This document shows positions 16,950 through 26,612 of a stretch of DNA of 64,000 nucleotides, one piece after another. A model generated the notes under the pieces. It saw only the letters and a program-made list of their open reading frames with translations. It had not been told where the DNA came from and searched no databases. Position numbers and translations under genes: made by a program. The stretch is from Psychromonas sp. B3M02 (GTDB taxonomy: Bacteria; Pseudomonadota; Gammaproteobacteria; Enterobacterales; Psychromonadaceae), in NCBI RefSeq assembly GCF_003318165.1, contig NZ_QOCB01000023.1:1-64000 (forward strand), written 5' to 3'. Every line of letters begins with the position of its first letter. Position 1 is the first letter of the stretch.

Positions 16950-18269
16950 GTTTAACTTAGGTAATTGCCTAGTAGGAGATGGCTGACAATGCCATACTCC
17001 TAAGGCTTGTACTAATTGGCCATCAATAAAAATAAATACCACTTGTTCTCTTTGCCATGTTGGCACTTTAGATTCCTGTAGCAGCTTTTTAATCGAACGT
17101 GATTTAGATCTACCTTCAACTAAACAGGTTAACTTAGGGTCTAGGTGCTGTCGAAAGCAACAACTGATTGTATGCTGCTTAGCCAAGGCAGCATCCACCA
17201 TAGAAAAGTCTACTGCCAGTTTATCTGGGCTAACCCATAACAAAGGCTCTCCAGACCAAGTCACAGGAGAATCGGGAATGATTAAAGGCTTTACTGGCAC
17301 AATATAAAGTTCACCTTGATAGCGCTGAATTGTATTGCTCGCTAATTGCAAACAGGGTTGTTTCCCTTGCTCAGCGAGTGCGACTTCTTGCCATAAAACG
17401 GTTAACTGTTTGCTACTTGGGTAGTCCAAACCATTGAACTTTAACCAATAGCGCAATAAATTATTGCGACGAGCTTGAGATAAATCAACCAATGCAGCGA
17501 TCGACAAAGTTTGTGTGCCTAATCGCACACACATCGATTGTTGGAGATCTTGTGCGGCTACTTCATCAACTAAACCTTGTTGCTCCTGACACAAACGAGC
17601 AGTGCGTGAAGCAGAGCTTGCAATAGCAGGCCAACGCTCAGTTAATAATGGCGTTATTTGGTGACGGATAAAATTACGATCAAAGTCGGTATCTTGATTA
17701 CTCTCATCCTCTACCCACTTCAACCCTGCTGTTTCAGCATAATCAATAATTTGCTTGCGAGAAAAGTTTAACAATGGACGCACTAAGTGACCATTGTGGA
17801 AAGGTTGAATGGCTCGAATGCCCTGTAACCCAGTACTGCCAGATCCTCTTTTTAATGCCAGTAATAAGGTTTCTAATTGATCATCTTGATGATGTCCGGT
17901 TAATAGGATGTCATCGGCTTGCAGGTGTTGAGAAAAACATTGATAACGCGCTTCACGTGCTAAGGCTTCTAAACTATTACGGCTAGTTTTTTGAATATTA
18001 ACAATCGAACGTAAGAGTTTAACGTTTAAAGAAGCGCAATACACTTCACAAAAATCAGCCCACTGTTCTGCATGTGGACTTAAACCATGGTTCACATTAT
18101 GTGCTAATACTTGGTAATGGGGATAGTCTCGTTGAAACTGCACTAACAATCTCAATAAAACCACTGAGTCCACTCCCCCACTTAAGGCAACCACCAGTCT
18201 TGGTTGAGCAGAACTTTCAACAAGCTCTGCTAACAGATTTAATAACGCTTGATTAAACTCACTTTGCAT
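16929..18269 (-). CDS. tilS: tRNA(Ile)-lysidine synthase
   Basis: Essential enzyme that modifies C34 of the CAU-anticodon tRNA-Ile to lysidine, changing its identity from Met to Ile. 446 aa. The N-terminal PP-loop ATPase has VALSGGVDSVVLLRLL near residue 25 and DDQLETLLLALKRGSGSTGLQGI. The middle and C-terminal TilS domains follow (LLRYWLKFNGLDYPS; RSRSIKKLLQESKVPTWQR). It starts 9 nt after the dnaE stop and is probably co-transcribed. In related genomes accA lies between dnaE and tilS; it is absent here. Confidence 0.95.
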   Translation of the reverse strand: MQSEFNQALLNLLAELVESSAQPRLVVALSGGVDSVVLLRLLVQFQRDYPHYQVLAHNVNHGLSPHAEQWADFCEVYCASLNVKLLRSIVNIQKTSRNSLEALAREARYQCFSQHLQADDILLTGHHQDDQLETLLLALKRGSGSTGLQGIRAIQPFHNGHLVRPLLNFSRKQIIDYAETAGLKWVEDESNQDTDFDRNFIRHQITPLLTERWPAIASSASRTARLCQEQQGLVDEVAAQDLQQSMCVRLGTQTLSIAALVDLSQARRNNLLRYWLKFNGLDYPSSKQLTVLWQEVALAEQGKQPCLQLASNTIQRYQGELYIVPVKPLIIPDSPVTWSGEPLLWVSPDKLAVDFSMVDAALAKQHTISCCFRQHLDPKLTCLVEGRSKSRSIKKLLQESKVPTWQREQVVFIFIDGQLVQALGVWHCQPSPTRQLPKLNLSLRSI

Positions 18270-18278
18270 TGATCTGCC

Positions 18279-21200
18279 TTAGTCAAAATGTAAGGTAACA
18301 TTCTCTTCACCTATCAATCGTCCCAGTTCAAATAACAGATCATCATTGGGCGTAATTGACCATTCAATACCTAACTCCACTTCCACCTGTGCCTGATGGT
18401 TTTGGTAATTAATAAATACTGGGCACAAGCCACCCGCCGCAGGCGATAATACTTGTTTCAAACGCGCTTTAAATTCAGCTAATGACTGTTTCTGTAATAC
18501 GTTAGAAGAGATCGATAACTGTAATTTACTGGCAAAGCGTTCACGAGCTTGGTCAATGCTCATTACTTCACGGGCATTCATTTTCAAACCACCATTGAAG
18601 TAATCTTCACTGACTTGTCCTTGCAATACCACAATATTATCTGTGACCAACAAAGCTTCGTGTTGCTCTAACAAGTCAGCAAAGATAGTCACATCCATAC
18701 GTGCACTTTTATCATCTAAGGTCAAAATACCCATGCGTTTACCAGCTTTAGTGACCATCACACGCATTGCCAGTACTAATCCACAAACACGACTATTTTG
18801 GCCTCGGCCATTCACCGTTAATGAGCCTAATTTAACACAGTTAATCGCACGTAAATCTGGCTCATATTGATTAATTGGGTGACCCGTCAGATACAAACCT
18901 AGCGTATCTTTTTCACCTTTTAACCATTGTTTCTCAGGCCATTTTTCCACTACAGAGAATTTATTCTCAATCTCATCATGGTCAGTGGTTAACACACCAA
19001 ATAGATCGCTTTGCCCAAATGACTCTGCTTTTTTATGCTGAGCTGCAGCACTTAATGCATCAGCTAAGTTTTCCATTAACGCCGCACGATGTGGCCCTAG
19101 ATTATCTAATGCACCGGCTAGGATTAACTTTTCAATAATACGTTTACCACAGCGTTTTAAATCAACGCGGTTACAAAAATCAAACAGGTCTTTAAACTTA
19201 CCACCTTCTGTACGCGCTTCAATAATCGCGTCAATAGGGCCTTCACCCACTCCTTTAATTGCACCAATACCGTAAATAATGCGTAACTCTTTATCTACGT
19301 TAAATTTAAACAAACCTTCATTAACGTCTGGTGGGCACAGTGTTAAGCCCATGTTTTGACACTCATCTACCAGGATAACGACTTTGTCAGTGTTATCCAT
19401 ATCTGCCGACATTACCGCTGCCATAAAGTAAGACGGGTAGAAGGTTTTCATCCATAGCGTTTGATAAGAGACTAAGGCATAAGCAGCGGAGTGAGATTTG
19501 TTAAAACCGTAACCCGCAAATTTTTCTACCAAGTCAAAGATCTTAATAGCCAATTCGCCATCAATACCGTTTGCTATGGCACCAGATTCAAAGGTTGCAC
19601 GCTGTTTTTCCATCTCTTCTGGCTTTTTCTTACCCATGGCACGACGTAACATATCAGCGCCACCTAGCGTATAACCAGAGAGTACCTGTGCAATCTGCAT
19701 TACCTGTTCTTGGTATAAGATAATACCGTAGGTTGGCGAGAGAATATCTTTCAGTGATTCGTGTTGCCACTTTTCATCAGGATAAGACACCACTTCACGA
19801 CCATGCTTACGCTCAATAAAGTTATCTACCATACCTGATTGTAATGGACCGGGTCTGAATAAGGCTACCAGTGCAATCATGTCTTCAAAACAGTCAGGTT
19901 GAAGACGACGGATCAAATCTTTCATACCACGAGATTCCAGCTGAAATACCGCCGTGGTCTCATAGCGCTTTAATAACTCAAAACAAGCAGGTTCAGTGAG
20001 GTCTATTTTTTCAATAAAAATAGGCTCCTCTCCGCGCTCATGTTTATGTGCATTAGCCATATCTAATGCCCATTGCACAATGGTCAGGGTTCTTAAGCCT
20101 AAGAAATCGAATTTAACTAATCCGGCGGTTTCTACATCATTTTTATCAAACTGCGTAACAGGGTTATGACCTTCATCATCACAGTATAAAGGCGCAAAAT
20201 CAGTGATCGTGGTCGGAGAGATAACCACACCACCAGCATGTTTACCTGCATTACGGATCGTCCCCTCTAGAATACGACACATATCGATTAAGGCACGAAC
20301 ATCTTCACTGCCATCATAACGCTCTTGTAAACGAGGCTCTTCCTCAAATGCTTTAGTTAGCGTCATACCCGGTGTTGGTGGAACCAACTTTGAAATACTA
20401 TCAACAAAACCATAGGCATGACCTAGTACACGACCAACGTCACGAATAACCGCTTTCGCCGCCATAGTACCAAAGGTAATGATTTGCGATACTGCATCAC
20501 GACCATACAATTCTGCTACGTGGTCAATCACTTCATCACGACGATCCATACAAAAGTCGATATCGAAATCGGGCATGGAAACACGCTCAGGATTCAAAAA
20601 TCGTTCGAAAAGCAGCTCTAACTCTAATGGGTCTAAGTCGGTAATTTTTAATGCGTAAGCCACTAATGAGCCAGCACCTGAACCACGGCCAGGTCCAACA
20701 GGAATATTGTTATCTTTACTCCACTGAATGAACTCCATTACGATCAAGAAGTAACCTGGGAATCCCATTTTATTGATAACCCCTAACTCAACTTCAAGTC
20801 GTTCGTCGTAGGGTTTTCTAATCTCAGCAAAGTTTTCACTGTTTTTATCAAATAGGAAATCTAGGCGCTCTTCTAAACCTTCTCTAGAAACTTTACAAAA
20901 GAACTCATCGATCTCTAAATCGCCGGTTGGAAAATCTGGCAGGAAGTATTCACCTAAGCGTAATGTAACATTACAACGTTTGGCTATTTCTACACTGTTT
21001 TTTAAGGCTTCTGGTATATCAGAAAAGAGTTCGCACATCTCCTCTTCACTACGTAAGTATTGCTCAGGGCTATAGTCTTTTGGACGTTTTTCATCACCAA
21101 GCGCATAACCTTGGTTGATACACACCCGTATATCATGGGCATCGAATAATGCTTTATCGGCAAATACCACTTCATTGGTTGCCACTACGGGTAACTGCTG

Positions 21201-21806
21201 TTCAGCAGCTAAATCAAGGGCTAAGTGTAGGTAGTTTTCTTCATCAACGCGATTGGTACGAATTAACTCTAAATAGTAACGATCTGGGAAATGCGTTTTA
21301 TAGAAAGCAGTGATTTCAGCGACTGCCGCTTTATTGCCTTTGAGCAGCATTTTACCTAAGTCACCATCTTTAGCACCGGACAGTATAATGACGCCTTGCT
21401 GGTGCTCTATTAACCACTCTTGTTCAATGACAGCCCGGCCATTGATATGACCGCGTAAATAAGCCTTTGAAATTAGCTCAGTGACATTTTTATAACCTAC
21501 TGCATCCATTGCTAATGCGGTTAAACGAAATTGTTGGCCACCTAATAATTCGCTTTGCACCCAAAAGTCAGCACCAATGATCGGCTTTACACCTGCACCA
21601 TGCGCCGCACCATAAAATTTAACGAGACCACAAAAGTTAGTTTGATCAGTAATTGCTAAGGCAGGCATATTCATCGCCGCTGTTTTAGCTACTAATGGTT
21701 TAACCTTAGTTAAACCATCCACCATTGAAAAATCACTGTGAACTCGAAGATGGACAAATTTAGGATCCGCGTTAACAACCGCAGTTTGTTGATTACTTTC
21801 AGGCAT
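18279..21806 (-). CDS. dnaE: DNA polymerase III alpha subunit
   Basis: Replicative polymerase subunit. 1175 aa (E. coli 1160). An N-terminal PHP domain ([16 protein letters not shown] onward) is followed by the C-family polymerase core with the catalytic aspartates in [16 protein letters not shown]. Further on are the fingers ([22 protein letters not shown]), a clamp-binding motif QSDLFG near residue 950, and the OB-fold and C-terminal tau-binding regions. The order lpxB-rnhB-dnaE is conserved. The start codon lies 6 nt downstream of the rnhB stop, so the two genes are tightly coupled. Confidence 0.98.
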   Translation of the reverse strand: MPESNQQTAVVNADPKFVHLRVHSDFSMVDGLTKVKPLVAKTAAMNMPALAITDQTNFCGLVKFYGAAHGAGVKPIIGADFWVQSELLGGQQFRLTALAMDAVGYKNVTELISKAYLRGHINGRAVIEQEWLIEHQQGVIILSGAKDGDLGKMLLKGNKAAVAEITAFYKTHFPDRYYLELIRTNRVDEENYLHLALDLAAEQQLPVVATNEVVFADKALFDAHDIRVCINQGYALGDEKRPKDYSPEQYLRSEEEMCELFSDIPEALKNSVEIAKRCNVTLRLGEYFLPDFPTGDLEIDEFFCKVSREGLEERLDFLFDKNSENFAEIRKPYDERLEVELGVINKMGFPGYFLIVMEFIQWSKDNNIPVGPGRGSGAGSLVAYALKITDLDPLELELLFERFLNPERVSMPDFDIDFCMDRRDEVIDHVAELYGRDAVSQIITFGTMAAKAVIRDVGRVLGHAYGFVDSISKLVPPTPGMTLTKAFEEEPRLQERYDGSEDVRALIDMCRILEGTIRNAGKHAGGVVISPTTITDFAPLYCDDEGHNPVTQFDKNDVETAGLVKFDFLGLRTLTIVQWALDMANAHKHERGEEPIFIEKIDLTEPACFELLKRYETTAVFQLESRGMKDLIRRLQPDCFEDMIALVALFRPGPLQSGMVDNFIERKHGREVVSYPDEKWQHESLKDILSPTYGIILYQEQVMQIAQVLSGYTLGGADMLRRAMGKKKPEEMEKQRATFESGAIANGIDGELAIKIFDLVEKFAGYGFNKSHSAAYALVSYQTLWMKTFYPSYFMAAVMSADMDNTDKVVILVDECQNMGLTLCPPDVNEGLFKFNVDKELRIIYGIGAIKGVGEGPIDAIIEARTEGGKFKDLFDFCNRVDLKRCGKRIIEKLILAGALDNLGPHRAALMENLADALSAAAQHKKAESFGQSDLFGVLTTDHDEIENKFSVVEKWPEKQWLKGEKDTLGLYLTGHPINQYEPDLRAINCVKLGSLTVNGRGQNSRVCGLVLAMRVMVTKAGKRMGILTLDDKSARMDVTIFADLLEQHEALLVTDNIVVLQGQVSEDYFNGGLKMNAREVMSIDQARERFASKLQLSISSNVLQKQSLAEFKARLKQVLSPAAGGLCPVFINYQNHQAQVEVELGIEWSITPNDDLLFELGRLIGEENVTLHFD

Positions 21807-21812
21807 AAAACT

Positions 21813-22424
21813 CTACTTTGATGTGGCAGTTAAAATAGCTTTAACAGGTTTAAAGCTTTGACGGTACTCAGCAATTACACCATGTGTTTGCAATGCTTCA
21901 AAATGAGCTTTGGTTGGATAACCTTTATGTTTAGCAAACCCGTAGGCTGGGTAACGTTTATCCAACTCTACCATTTCACGGTCACGTGTTACCTTTGCAA
22001 TAATAGAAGCGGCACTTATCTCTGCCACACGTAAATCACCCTTGACGACTGCTTCACTTGGCATTGGCAATTGAGGGCAACGATTACCATCGATAAACAC
22101 ATAACCAGGTTGAATCGATAACCCTTGCACAGCACGTTGCATAGCTAGCATAGTGGCATGTAGTATATTGAGCTCATCTATTTCTATTGGTGAAGCGCGT
22201 CCAATACTGACTGATAATGCATTTTCATTAATTTGATCAAACAATAAAGCTAATTTCTTTTCACTCAATTTTTTAGAATCAGTCAATCCAACAATAGGTT
22301 TATTAGGATCTAAAATAACCGCAGCTGTGACCACATCACCAACCAGAGGACCACGCCCAACTTCATCTACCCCGGCAATATTCGGCAAATCAGGATAGGT
22401 AATTTCAGGAAACTCTGTTTTCAT
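21813..22424 (-). CDS. rnhB: Ribonuclease HII
   Basis: Nicks RNA-DNA hybrids at ribonucleotides, starting removal of misincorporated ribonucleotides and primer remnants. 203 aa. The DEDD-type metal-binding residues sit in [17 protein letters not shown] (Asp and Glu), the FIDGNRCP Asp and the [12 protein letters not shown] region. It lies 30 nt after lpxB and 6 nt before dnaE in the conserved order. Confidence 0.96.
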   Translation of the reverse strand: MKTEFPEITYPDLPNIAGVDEVGRGPLVGDVVTAAVILDPNKPIVGLTDSKKLSEKKLALLFDQINENALSVSIGRASPIEIDELNILHATMLAMQRAVQGLSIQPGYVFIDGNRCPQLPMPSEAVVKGDLRVAEISAASIIAKVTRDREMVELDKRYPAYGFAKHKGYPTKAHFEALQTHGVIAEYRQSFKPVKAILTATSK

Positions 22425-22454
22425 TTTTAATCTTCTCTATTGGTAAACTATCAA

Positions 22455-23594
22455 TTAACGATTTAATAAATTAATCACAGCATTAGCTGCTTGTGTATCT
22501 GCATCACAACGGATTTGTTGATGTAATTCCGTGAAAGTATCTATCATTTGTTGCCCATCATGTTCAATTAAACGGGTTAATTCAGCAACAATCTTATCCA
22601 CGGTACAATCATCTTGGCTTAACTCTTTGACCACCTCTTTATCGGCAATCAAATTTGGTAGTGAAGTATACTTCACTTTGACTAAGGCTTTTGCAATCAT
22701 ATAGGTCAATGGCGATACTTTATAGGCAACAACCATAGGTGCTTTGGCTAACATAGCTTCTAATGCAGCCGTACCTGAAGCTAATAAAACGAGATCGGCA
22801 GATTGTAAAATAGCACTAGATTGACCATCGAATAAGGTAATCGGTAAGGATGACGCCAGCTCTGTGATTTGCGCTTCAAATTGTTGCTTACGACGCTCAT
22901 TAACCACAGGCACAACGAAGCGATAATCGGGGTATTTTTGATGGATAACTTGCGCAGCTTGCAAAAAGATAGGGCCTAACATCTCCACTTCCGCTTTACG
23001 GCTACCCGGTAATAAAGCTATTACTTTCTCATCCGCTGAAATATCAAGCTTTGCTCTAGCACCTAGTTGATCACGTTTAACAGGAAGCTGATCAGCCAAA
23101 GTATGACCAATAAATTGACAAGGGACATCAAACTTATCGTAAAAGGCTTTTTCAAAGGGTAAAAAGGCCAACACTAGATCCGTTGCTTTAGCTATTTTAT
23201 GAATACGCCATTGCTTCCACGCCCACACTGAAGGACTAACGTAATGGATAGTTTTAATTCCTTGTTGTTTTAATTTAAGCTCAACAGTTAAATTAAAATC
23301 AGGCGCATCGATACCAATAAAAATATCCGGTGGGTTATCGATAAAGTGCTGAGTAATGGATTTACGAATACGCAAAATACTACGCAACTTTCCTAACACT
23401 TCCACAAAGCCCATTACTGATAAAGCTTCTAAAGGGTGCAATGCAGTACAACCCTGAGCAATCATACGAGGACCCGCAATACCTTCAAAAATGGCATCAG
23501 GATATTGCAACTTAAGCGCCTTAATTAAACCTTCCCCTAAAATATCACCCGAGGTTTCTCCGGCGATTAATCCAATCCGTAATGGTTTAGTCAT
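22455..23594 (-). CDS. lpxB: Lipid-A-disaccharide synthase
   Basis: Peripheral inner-membrane GT19 glycosyltransferase that joins UDP-2,3-diacylglucosamine and lipid X into the lipid A disaccharide. 379 aa. Family motifs are IAGETSGDILGEGL at the N-terminus, DAPDFN, SPSVWAWKQWR, and LLPGSRKAEVE for nucleotide-sugar binding. In enterobacteria lpxA-lpxB are continuous; here a clear terminator (23678-23702) and about 135 bp separate them, so lpxB-rnhB-dnaE-tilS probably has its own promoter. Confidence 0.97.
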   Translation of the reverse strand: MTKPLRIGLIAGETSGDILGEGLIKALKLQYPDAIFEGIAGPRMIAQGCTALHPLEALSVMGFVEVLGKLRSILRIRKSITQHFIDNPPDIFIGIDAPDFNLTVELKLKQQGIKTIHYVSPSVWAWKQWRIHKIAKATDLVLAFLPFEKAFYDKFDVPCQFIGHTLADQLPVKRDQLGARAKLDISADEKVIALLPGSRKAEVEMLGPIFLQAAQVIHQKYPDYRFVVPVVNERRKQQFEAQITELASSLPITLFDGQSSAILQSADLVLLASGTAALEAMLAKAPMVVAYKVSPLTYMIAKALVKVKYTSLPNLIADKEVVKELSQDDCTVDKIVAELTRLIEHDGQQMIDTFTELHQQIRCDADTQAANAVINLLNR

Positions 23595-23677
23595 GGTTAT
23601 CTTCTTATCATTTCTAGGTTATACAGCTTACATTAAATAATGTGCTCTCATTGATAGCGCATCTATTTATAGCAGGT

Positions 23678-23702
23678 AAAAAAAAAGGCTCAAAAAGAGC
23701 CT
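23678..23702 (-). terminator. Rho-independent terminator after lpxA
   Basis: 6-bp G/C-rich stem AGGCTC / GAGCCT with a 5-nt loop. On the minus strand the stem runs into nine T. It lies 28 nt past the lpxA stop codon and splits the usual lpxA-lpxB transcript. Confidence 0.8.
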
Positions 23703-23730
23703 ATTTTTTAAATATTTTAAACAAATCGGC

Positions 23731-24519
23731 TTAGCGAACAATACCGCGATTCTCATCAGAAATAAAATCTAACAAGGTTTTTAACTCAGGGCAATCTTCA
23801 ACATTAGCTGCAATCTCAGCTTTCGCTTCCGCTAAAGTTTTACCTTGGCGACATATTATTTTATAAGCTCGTTTAATTTGCATAATGGTTGCACTACTAA
23901 AACCATGACGCTTTAAACCTACAGAGTTAATACTCTGCGCCTCAGCATAATTTCCTGACGCAATAAAGTAAGGCGGAATATCTTTATTAACAGCCGAACA
24001 ACCACCAATCATAGCGTATTCACCTACTCGGGAGAACTGATGTAATGCTGATAAACCACCAATAATCACGTTATTAGCTATTTTACAATGACCCGCTAAA
24101 GTTGCATTATTTGACATAATAATATTATCTGCCAGAACACAATCATGCCCAACATGCACATAAGCCATTAATAAATTATTGTTGCCAATTTTAGTGGTAC
24201 TTTCATCTTGTGTTGTACCGCGATGAATCGTACAACTTTCACGAAATACATTATTATCGCCAATATCTAAATAGGTCACTTCGCCTTTATATTTAAGATC
24301 TTGGCAGTCTTCACCGATTGAGGCAAACTGGTAAACTTTATTGCCCTTACCCATTTTAGTGAAGCCTTTAATAACAACATGTGGACCAATCCAGCAATCA
24401 TCACCAATTTCAACATTATCGCCGATGATGCTATAAGGGCCGACCTCTACATTTTTCCCAATAACCGCATTTTCATGGATTATTGCAGTTGGATGAATAC
24501 TTGCTGTTAAATCAATCAT
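23731..24519 (-). CDS. lpxA: UDP-N-acetylglucosamine acyltransferase
   Basis: First enzyme of lipid A synthesis: transfers a 3-hydroxyacyl chain from ACP to UDP-GlcNAc in the cytoplasm. The start at 24519 gives 262 aa ([14 protein letters not shown]), the family length. The frame also opens 13 codons earlier, but that lies inside fabZ. The stop of fabZ and this ATG overlap as TAATG, with GAGAGA just upstream, so translation is coupled. Left-handed beta-helix hexapeptide repeats fill about 1-190 (IIGDNVEIGDDCWIG), followed by the C-terminal helical domain. Trimeric by family knowledge. Confidence 0.97.
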   Translation of the reverse strand: MIDLTASIHPTAIIHENAVIGKNVEVGPYSIIGDNVEIGDDCWIGPHVVIKGFTKMGKGNKVYQFASIGEDCQDLKYKGEVTYLDIGDNNVFRESCTIHRGTTQDESTTKIGNNNLLMAYVHVGHDCVLADNIIMSNNATLAGHCKIANNVIIGGLSALHQFSRVGEYAMIGGCSAVNKDIPPYFIASGNYAEAQSINSVGLKRHGFSSATIMQIKRAYKIICRQGKTLAEAKAEIAANVEDCPELKTLLDFISDENRGIVR

Positions 24520-24971
24520 TAGATCTCTCTTCTTGCACACATGATTTCGGCTTGACAAACCACTTGCCCATCTACTTTAGCTTTACACTCAAATTTACCC
24601 ATGCCACGTTTTTCACCAATACATGTCACGTCTAGATCAAGTCTATCACCAGGAACAACTGGCTTACGGAATTTAACTTTATCAATTGAAGCAAAGAAGT
24701 ATAGTTCATTTTCAGCAGGTTTTCCGTGTTTAGTAAATGCTAATACACCTGTTGCTTGTGCTAATGCTTCTAAAATTAGCACACCAGGGAAAACCGGCGT
24801 ACCTGGAAAGTGCCCTGTAAATTGTGGCTCATTAAAAGAAACATTTTTGTAACCTTGTAAGGTTTCACCAGGTACATGATCAACAACACGATCAAGTAAT
24901 AAAAATGGGTAACGATGCGGTAGAAGATCCATGATCTCCTTGATATCCAGACTATTTAATTCGTTTGACAC
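24519..24971 (-). CDS. fabZ: 3-hydroxyacyl-ACP dehydratase
   Basis: Fatty-acid synthesis dehydratase that competes with LpxA for 3-hydroxyacyl-ACP, hence its conserved place between lpxD and lpxA. 150 aa, single hot-dog fold. The catalytic pair is His54 in [14 protein letters not shown] and Glu68 in LILEALAQ. It lies 10 nt after lpxD and overlaps lpxA by 1 nt. Confidence 0.97.
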   Translation of the reverse strand: MSNELNSLDIKEIMDLLPHRYPFLLLDRVVDHVPGETLQGYKNVSFNEPQFTGHFPGTPVFPGVLILEALAQATGVLAFTKHGKPAENELYFFASIDKVKFRKPVVPGDRLDLDVTCIGEKRGMGKFECKAKVDGQVVCQAEIMCARREI

Positions 24972-24981
24972 GATAACTTCC

Positions 24982-26004
24982 TTAGTTTTTTTCTTCTATT
25001 TGTTTTTCAAGTTGTTTTACACGCTTGAACAACTCTTCAATTTTTAATGTGTACGCCGTTGTTTTACGCCATACTTTACTCTCTTGTGCAGGTACGCCAG
25101 AAGAATAAACCCCCGGTGATTTAATACTACGCATTACCATAGAGTCACCAGTAATGACTACATTATCTGTGATAGTAATATGACCGTTCATTGCCACACT
25201 ACCACCAATAATACAATTTTTACCTACCACGGTACTACCAGCAATGTTCGTACCGCCAGCTATAGCTGTATGGTCACCGATTTGAATGTTATGGGCAATT
25301 TGACATTGATTATCAATTTTAACACCTTTACCAATCACAGTATCAGACAGTGCACCTCGGTCAATTGTGGTACTTGCACCAATTTCTACATCATCGCCGA
25401 TAATAACAGAACCAATCTGTGGGATTTTCACCCAAGTACCTTGATAAGGCGCATTACCAAATCCATCGGAGCCTATAATGCTATTAGCGTGAATAATCAC
25501 GTTATTAGCAATTTCACAGGTGTGGTAAATAGTAACATTAGGGTAGATTTTACAACCTTCCCCTACTGTCGCACCTTCACCAATCACAGTATTAGCAAAT
25601 ATCTGCGTATTATCACCAATCTTAGCATGTTTACCAATCACAACATTTTCAGCAATCGCTACATTTTTGCCTATTGTCGCGGTTTCATCGATCACAGCGG
25701 AATCTGCAATAGCTGCACTTAGATTCGGTGTCGTATCAAATATTCGCGCTAATAAAGCATAACCCACATAAGGGTTATCCATAAATAATGCATTGCCTGG
25801 GTAAGAGTCTTTTAGTGCGTTAGGCAATACAATAGCACTCGCACTACATTCAGATAATCGTGTCAGTAATTTTTTATCTGAAACAAAGGTAATATCACCT
25901 TTTTTTGCACCGTCAAAAGTTGCTAAGCGTTCAATGATTAAATCACCATCACCGCCTAATTGTGCTGAAAGCTGGGTTGCTAAACTTGCTAATGAATGCG
26001 CCAT
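24982..26004 (-). CDS. lpxD: UDP-3-O-(3-hydroxyacyl)glucosamine N-acyltransferase
   Basis: Third acyl step of lipid A synthesis, adding the N-linked 3-hydroxyacyl chain. 340 aa. An N-terminal uridine-binding domain (about 1-100) is followed by a left-handed beta-helix of hexapeptide repeats (about 100-310; [20 protein letters not shown]-type repeats), with the catalytic His in the [10 protein letters not shown] repeat. The C-terminal helix ([17 protein letters not shown]) is the ACP-binding extension. It starts 7 nt after the skp stop codon. Confidence 0.97.
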   Translation of the reverse strand: MAHSLASLATQLSAQLGGDGDLIIERLATFDGAKKGDITFVSDKKLLTRLSECSASAIVLPNALKDSYPGNALFMDNPYVGYALLARIFDTTPNLSAAIADSAVIDETATIGKNVAIAENVVIGKHAKIGDNTQIFANTVIGEGATVGEGCKIYPNVTIYHTCEIANNVIIHANSIIGSDGFGNAPYQGTWVKIPQIGSVIIGDDVEIGASTTIDRGALSDTVIGKGVKIDNQCQIAHNIQIGDHTAIAGGTNIAGSTVVGKNCIIGGSVAMNGHITITDNVVITGDSMVMRSIKSPGVYSSGVPAQESKVWRKTTAYTLKIEELFKRVKQLEKQIEEKN

Positions 26005-26011
26005 AATAAAC

Positions 26012-26521
26012 CTACTTAGTGCTAATTTCTTGAATAACTTGATCTGAGATATCTAAGCCAGGTTTAGAAAATACAATTTGCTCACCATTTAAGATAATGT
26101 CGTATTGACCTTCTTTCGCAATACTACTGATCACATCACGTACTACCGCTAATGTTTTTTGTTGCTCTTCACTTTGACGACGACGCTGATCTTCTTCAAA
26201 GGCTTTACGACTTAATTTGTACTCAGATACTTTAACTTCTAGCTCACGTTGTAATTTAGTCACTTCGCTCTTACCTAACAACTCACCATCTTTCTGAATT
26301 TTAGTTTGTAAGCTTTTGATATCTTTTTCTAGAGACTGTAATTTCTCATAACGGCCTTTAAACTCTGATTCTAGTTTTTTAATTATTTGCGCTCGTTGTG
26401 GAGATTCTTGCATTACTTTTGATGGAAATACTACACCAATTTTTTGTGCTTCTGCTGCGTTTGCTGCTGAAATGGCACCCATTGCAGTTGCTAATGTAAT
26501 AACTTTTAAAAAGGTCTTCAT
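26012..26521 (-). CDS. skp: Periplasmic chaperone Skp (OmpH)
   Basis: Trimeric periplasmic holdase that carries unfolded outer-membrane proteins to the BAM complex. 169 aa. A Sec signal peptide ends near ANAAEA (residues 22-25), then a beta-core ([11 protein letters not shown]) and a long charged helical arm (about 45-130). It lies between bamA and lpxD as in E. coli. A hairpin lies upstream between bamA and skp. Confidence 0.93.
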   Translation of the reverse strand: MKTFLKVITLATAMGAISAANAAEAQKIGVVFPSKVMQESPQRAQIIKKLESEFKGRYEKLQSLEKDIKSLQTKIQKDGELLGKSEVTKLQRELEVKVSEYKLSRKAFEEDQRRRQSEEQQKTLAVVRDVISSIAKEGQYDIILNGEQIVFSKPGLDISDQVIQEISTK

Positions 26522-26555
26522 GTTGTAACTCCGTCTTAATAAAATTAGTTTTAAA

Positions 26556-26585
26556 ATAAAAAAATAAGTGCGCTAATGCGCACTT
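26556..26585 (-). terminator. Hairpin between bamA and skp
   Basis: 8-bp stem AAGTGCGC / GCGCACTT with a 4-nt loop, followed on the minus strand by a T-rich tract. It looks like a rho-independent terminator, but within a conserved operon it may be an attenuator; skp would then need read-through or its own promoter. Confidence 0.6.
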
Positions 26586-26612
26586 TCATTGGCTTAATCA
26601 ATCAAAAAACAA

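Noticed and set aside
24520-24558. Thirteen-codon extension of lpxA
   Set aside because: It lies inside fabZ; the TAATG junction with a good ribosome-binding site and the family N-terminus MID fix the start at 24519.
25180-25722. 180-codon open frame opposite lpxD
   Set aside because: Its Thr/Asn-rich product is the antisense image of hexapeptide repeats; no independent coding evidence.
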